This document shows positions 5,737 through 8,131 of a stretch of DNA of 8,131 bases, piece by piece. The notes beneath the pieces are model-generated. The model had not been told where the DNA came from and did not search any database. It worked only from the letters and a program-made list of their open reading frames with translations. Within the stretch, counting starts at the first letter, position 1; the number at the start of each line of letters is the position of its first letter. Origin of the DNA: Gammaproteobacteria bacterium (GTDB taxonomy: Bacteria > Pseudomonadota > Gammaproteobacteria > Pseudomonadales > GM7GCV1); assembly GCA_030830945.1 (NCBI GenBank), contig JAURLY010000069.1, positions 1 through 8,131 on the forward strand, written 5' to 3'. The position numbers and the translations under genes are program-made.

Positions 5737-6780
5737 ATGACACAAAACGAAATCCGATTGACACGACCTGACGACTGGCATATTCATTTGCGTGACCAGG
5801 ACGCCCTCAGGCTAACGGTACCCGCCGTCGCTCGGTACTTCGGACGCGCCATTGTTATGCCCAATCTGGTTCCCCCAGTTACCACGGTAGAACTTGCCAA
5901 TAGTTATCGTGATCGCATTCTTGCGCAGCTTCCCGAGGGTTCAAGCTTTGACCCGCTAATGACCCTGTATCTCACCGACAGCATGTCTCCAGATGAGATA
6001 ACCAAGGGCAAGGAAACCGGTAGTGTCACTGCATGCAAGCTTTACCCTGCCGGGGCGACGACCAATTCCGATTCTGGTGTGACGGATATTAGTAATATCC
6101 ATTCGGTACTAGAGGCCATGCAGGAAGTTGGTATGCCACTGTTAGTACACGGAGAGGTCACGACAGCGGATATTGATATTTTTGACCGGGAGGCCGTTTT
6201 TATCGAGCGGCACTTGCAACCTTTGCTGAAGGATTTTCCTGGCCTGAAAGTAGTTATGGAACATATCACCACCGCCGATGCGGTGCAGTTTGTTGAGGAA
6301 GGCTCGGCAAACCTGGCCGCCACAATTACAGCGCATCACCTTCTCTACGAGCGCAATCACATGCTGGTGGGTGGTATTCGACCACATCTGTACTGTTTGC
6401 CTATCCTCAAGCGAAGAAAACACCAGGAAGCGCTTGTAGGCGCGGCAACCTCGGGGAATAAAAAGTTCTTTTTGGGAAGTGATTCTGCACCACATGCCAC
6501 CGACGCCAAAGAGACAGCCTGTGGCTGTGCTGGATGTTATACCGGTCACGCAACACTGGAGCTTTACGCCGAAGCTTTTGCCGAAGCCAACGCCCTGGAC
6601 AAGCTGGAAGTCTTTGCCAGTTTTAACGGCCCTGATTTCTACGGACTGCCGCGCAATAACGATGAGGTCGTCTTAAAGCAACAAAGCTGGGAAGTCGAAA
6701 GCGAACTTCCCTACCTGAATACAACAATAAAACCGCTGAGAGCGAGCGAGCACATTCACTGGGTTGTGGAATCCGCCTGA
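5737..6780 (+). CDS. pyrC: Dihydroorotase
   Basis: Dihydroorotase interconverts N-carbamoyl-L-aspartate and L-dihydroorotate, the third step of de novo pyrimidine synthesis, in the cytoplasm. The 347 residues match the E. coli-type (class II) enzyme of 348. The binuclear zinc site is complete: HxH at His15 and His17 in DDWHIHLRD, the carboxylated lysine Lys101 in ACKLYPAGATTNSDSG, His138 in LLVHGE, His176 in VVMEHITT, and the catalytic Asp249 in FLGSDSAPH (His253 in the same motif). The MPNL segment (41-44) is also present. The start at 5737 is supported by AAGG six bases upstream and by alignment of the N-terminus. Its stop overlaps the rnt start by one base (TGATG), so it heads an operon with rnt and probably maeB. 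No missing active-site residue was found. Confidence 0.97.
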   Translation: MTQNEIRLTRPDDWHIHLRDQDALRLTVPAVARYFGRAIVMPNLVPPVTTVELANSYRDRILAQLPEGSSFDPLMTLYLTDSMSPDEITKGKETGSVTACKLYPAGATTNSDSGVTDISNIHSVLEAMQEVGMPLLVHGEVTTADIDIFDREAVFIERHLQPLLKDFPGLKVVMEHITTADAVQFVEEGSANLAATITAHHLLYERNHMLVGGIRPHLYCLPILKRRKHQEALVGAATSGNKKFFLGSDSAPHATDAKETACGCAGCYTGHATLELYAEAFAEANALDKLEVFASFNGPDFYGLPRNNDEVVLKQQSWEVESELPYLNTTIKPLRASEHIHWVVESA

Positions 6781-7430
6781 TGTCTGAATCCATGTCTGAT
6801 CTGTTCAACGAAACCAGCGGGCTGGGTATAGCTGATCGTTTTCGTGGGTTTTTACCGGTGGTTATCGATGTGGAAACCGGCGGCTTTGATGCAAAGACCA
6901 ATGCCTTATTGGAGATCGCCGCACTACCCATTTTGATGGATGACGAGCAAAACCTGTATCCGGAAAACTGTTACAGTGTGAACGTTGAGCCTTTTGAGGG
7001 CGCGGTTGTGGAAGACAGCGCCTTGCAATTTACCGGTATTGATCTGGACGACCCAGAGCGCAATCCCTTGTCTGAAAAAGAGGCGCTCACAACTGTTTTT
7101 AAGCCCATCCGCCAGCTAATGCGCGATCATGACTGCAAACGTGCCATAGTGGTTGCCCATAATGCCCATTTTGACCTCGGGTTCATTAATGCTGCCTGCG
7201 ACCGGGCCGGCGTCAAACGAAATCCTTTCCACCCTTTCTCTTGTTTTGACACAGCGACCCTTGCGGGACTTGCCTATGGGCAAACCGTTCTGGCAAGGGC
7301 GTGTAGTGAAGCACATATTGGTTTTGATAATAGCGAAGCTCACTCTGCGACTTACGACGCAACCAAAACCGCCGAGCTGTTCTGCAAAATTGTAAACACC
7401 TGGTCTAGCCAAATCGGCTGGAAACCCTAA
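6780..7430 (+). CDS. rnt: Ribonuclease T
   Basis: Ribonuclease T, a DEDDh-family 3'-5' exonuclease that trims tRNA and other stable RNA 3' ends (including end turnover of the tRNA CCA) and can degrade single-stranded DNA. It acts as a homodimer. The protein has 216 residues, near the usual 205-225. The catalytic set is visible: Asp30 and Glu32 in VVIDVETGGFD, Asp132 in AHNAHFDLGF, His188 in EAHSATYDA and Asp193 in the same motif. CFDTATLAGLAYGQTVLARAC (155-175) is typical of RNase T rather than other DnaQ-like exonucleases. The first ATG overlaps the pyrC stop (TGATG), implying translational coupling; a second in-frame ATG at 6792 gives a protein four residues shorter. The coupled start is preferred. 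A pyrC-rnt pair also occurs in pseudomonads. Confidence 0.96.
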   Translation: MSESMSDLFNETSGLGIADRFRGFLPVVIDVETGGFDAKTNALLEIAALPILMDDEQNLYPENCYSVNVEPFEGAVVEDSALQFTGIDLDDPERNPLSEKEALTTVFKPIRQLMRDHDCKRAIVVAHNAHFDLGFINAACDRAGVKRNPFHPFSCFDTATLAGLAYGQTVLARACSEAHIGFDNSEAHSATYDATKTAELFCKIVNTWSSQIGWKP

Positions 7431-7446
7431 GATCTGGGAGCAAAAA

Positions 7447-8131
7447 ATGACTGATTCGCAAAAAAGCGAAGCGTTGGAATATCATCGCAATCCAAGCAAA
7501 GGCAAGCTTTCCATCTTGCCAACCAAACCCCTTTCAAACCAACACGATCTGGCACTGGCGTATTCTCCCGGTGTTGCTTACCCCTGTCTGGAAATAGAAA
7601 AAGACCCCAATCTGGCTGCCGAATACACAGCACGTGGCAATCTGGTTGCTGTGATCTCCAACGGCACCGCTGTTTTGGGCTTGGGAAATATCGGCGCACT
7701 GGCATCCAAACCCGTGATGGAAGGCAAGGCCGTTCTGTTTAAGAAATTCGCCCATATTGATGTCTTTGATATCGAGGTCGACGAGACCGATGTCGACAAG
7801 TTTGTTGAAGCCGTTGCCCGCCTGGAGCCAACTTTTGGTGGAATTAACCTTGAGGATATCAAGGCGCCGGAATGCTTCTTCATTGAGCGCAAGCTAAAAG
7901 AGCGAATGAATATCCCCGTGTTTCATGATGACCAACACGGCACTGCCATTTGCTCTGCTGCGGCTGTTTATAACGGCCTGCGTATTGTCGACAAGAAATT
8001 TGAAGACGTAAAAATGGTGGTTTCTGGTAGTGGTGCTGCAAGTATTGCCTGTACTGATCTACTGGTCAGCATGGGCCTCAGACCAGAGAACGTATTTATG
8101 ATCGATCGGTCTGGCGTGATCTATAAAGGTC
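7447..8131 (+). CDS. maeB: NADP-dependent malic enzyme, N-terminal part (cut by window edge)
   Basis: Malic enzyme oxidatively decarboxylates malate to pyruvate, making NAD(P)H, in the cytoplasm. The sequence gives 228 codons plus one base of what is normally a ~760-residue protein with a C-terminal phosphotransacetylase-like domain, so that domain cannot be verified here. Seen: the catalytic tyrosine in LALAYSPGVAYPCLEI (Tyr39), SNGTAVLGLGNIGALASKPV (71-90) followed by EGKAVLFKKF with the catalytic lysine (Lys94), INLEDIKAPECF with metal ligands Glu136 and Asp137, VFHDDQHGTA with Asp162, and the dinucleotide loop VVSGSGAASIA (191-201). This arrangement is the large MaeB type rather than the SfcA/MaeA type. 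GGGAG at 7436-7440 lies six bases before the ATG. The gap after rnt is only 16 bases, with no terminator, so it is probably cotranscribed with pyrC-rnt. NADP preference is assumed from the family. Confidence 0.94.
   Translation, partial: MTDSQKSEALEYHRNPSKGKLSILPTKPLSNQHDLALAYSPGVAYPCLEIEKDPNLAAEYTARGNLVAVISNGTAVLGLGNIGALASKPVMEGKAVLFKKFAHIDVFDIEVDETDVDKFVEAVARLEPTFGGINLEDIKAPECFFIERKLKERMNIPVFHDDQHGTAICSAAAVYNGLRIVDKKFEDVKMVVSGSGAASIACTDLLVSMGLRPENVFMIDRSGVIYKG

Overview
The window looks like ordinary chromosome from a gammaproteobacterium, plausibly a marine one near Cellvibrionales or Pseudomonadales. The basis is protein resemblance: GyrA keeps E. coli residue numbering over its first ~120 residues, PyrC is the ~347-residue E. 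coli-type dihydroorotase, and RNase T (a mainly gammaproteobacterial enzyme) lies directly behind pyrC. Base composition is near 50% GC. The genus cannot be fixed from this sequence.

Left part (1-2428, minus strand): the first 513 codons of gyrA, cut by the window edge, preceded on the same strand by a small polytopic membrane protein of the DUF1624 / HGSNAT-catalytic-domain family. A promoter-like intergenic stretch (2429-2685) separates this from a plus-strand TSUP (TauE/SafE-type) transporter gene at 2686-3390.

Middle (3391-4308): right after the transporter is a short scar. It holds the last 26 codons of an aldehyde dehydrogenase on the minus strand, abutting what looks like the last ~33 codons of an unidentified plus-strand gene. 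A very symmetrical bidirectional terminator follows. Next on the minus strand is a secreted DUF1080 (3-keto-disaccharide hydrolase-like) protein, then a 98-base spacer with two hairpins.

Right part (4309-8131): argG (minus) and pyrC (plus) are divergent across a 210-base intergenic region with a promoter candidate for each and a palindrome between them. pyrC, rnt and maeB run in the same direction with a 1-base overlap and a 16-base gap, so they are probably one operon; maeB is cut by the right edge. ArgG and the pyrimidine pathway draw on shared precursors (aspartate directly, carbamoyl phosphate via citrulline), which gives the shared control region some metabolic logic.

I found no CRISPR array, tRNA, rRNA, insertion sequence, phage gene or defence system. 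The most interesting items are the deletion scar at 3400-3583 and the inverted repeat enclosing the pyrC ribosome binding site. I do not see a novel multi-gene system here.
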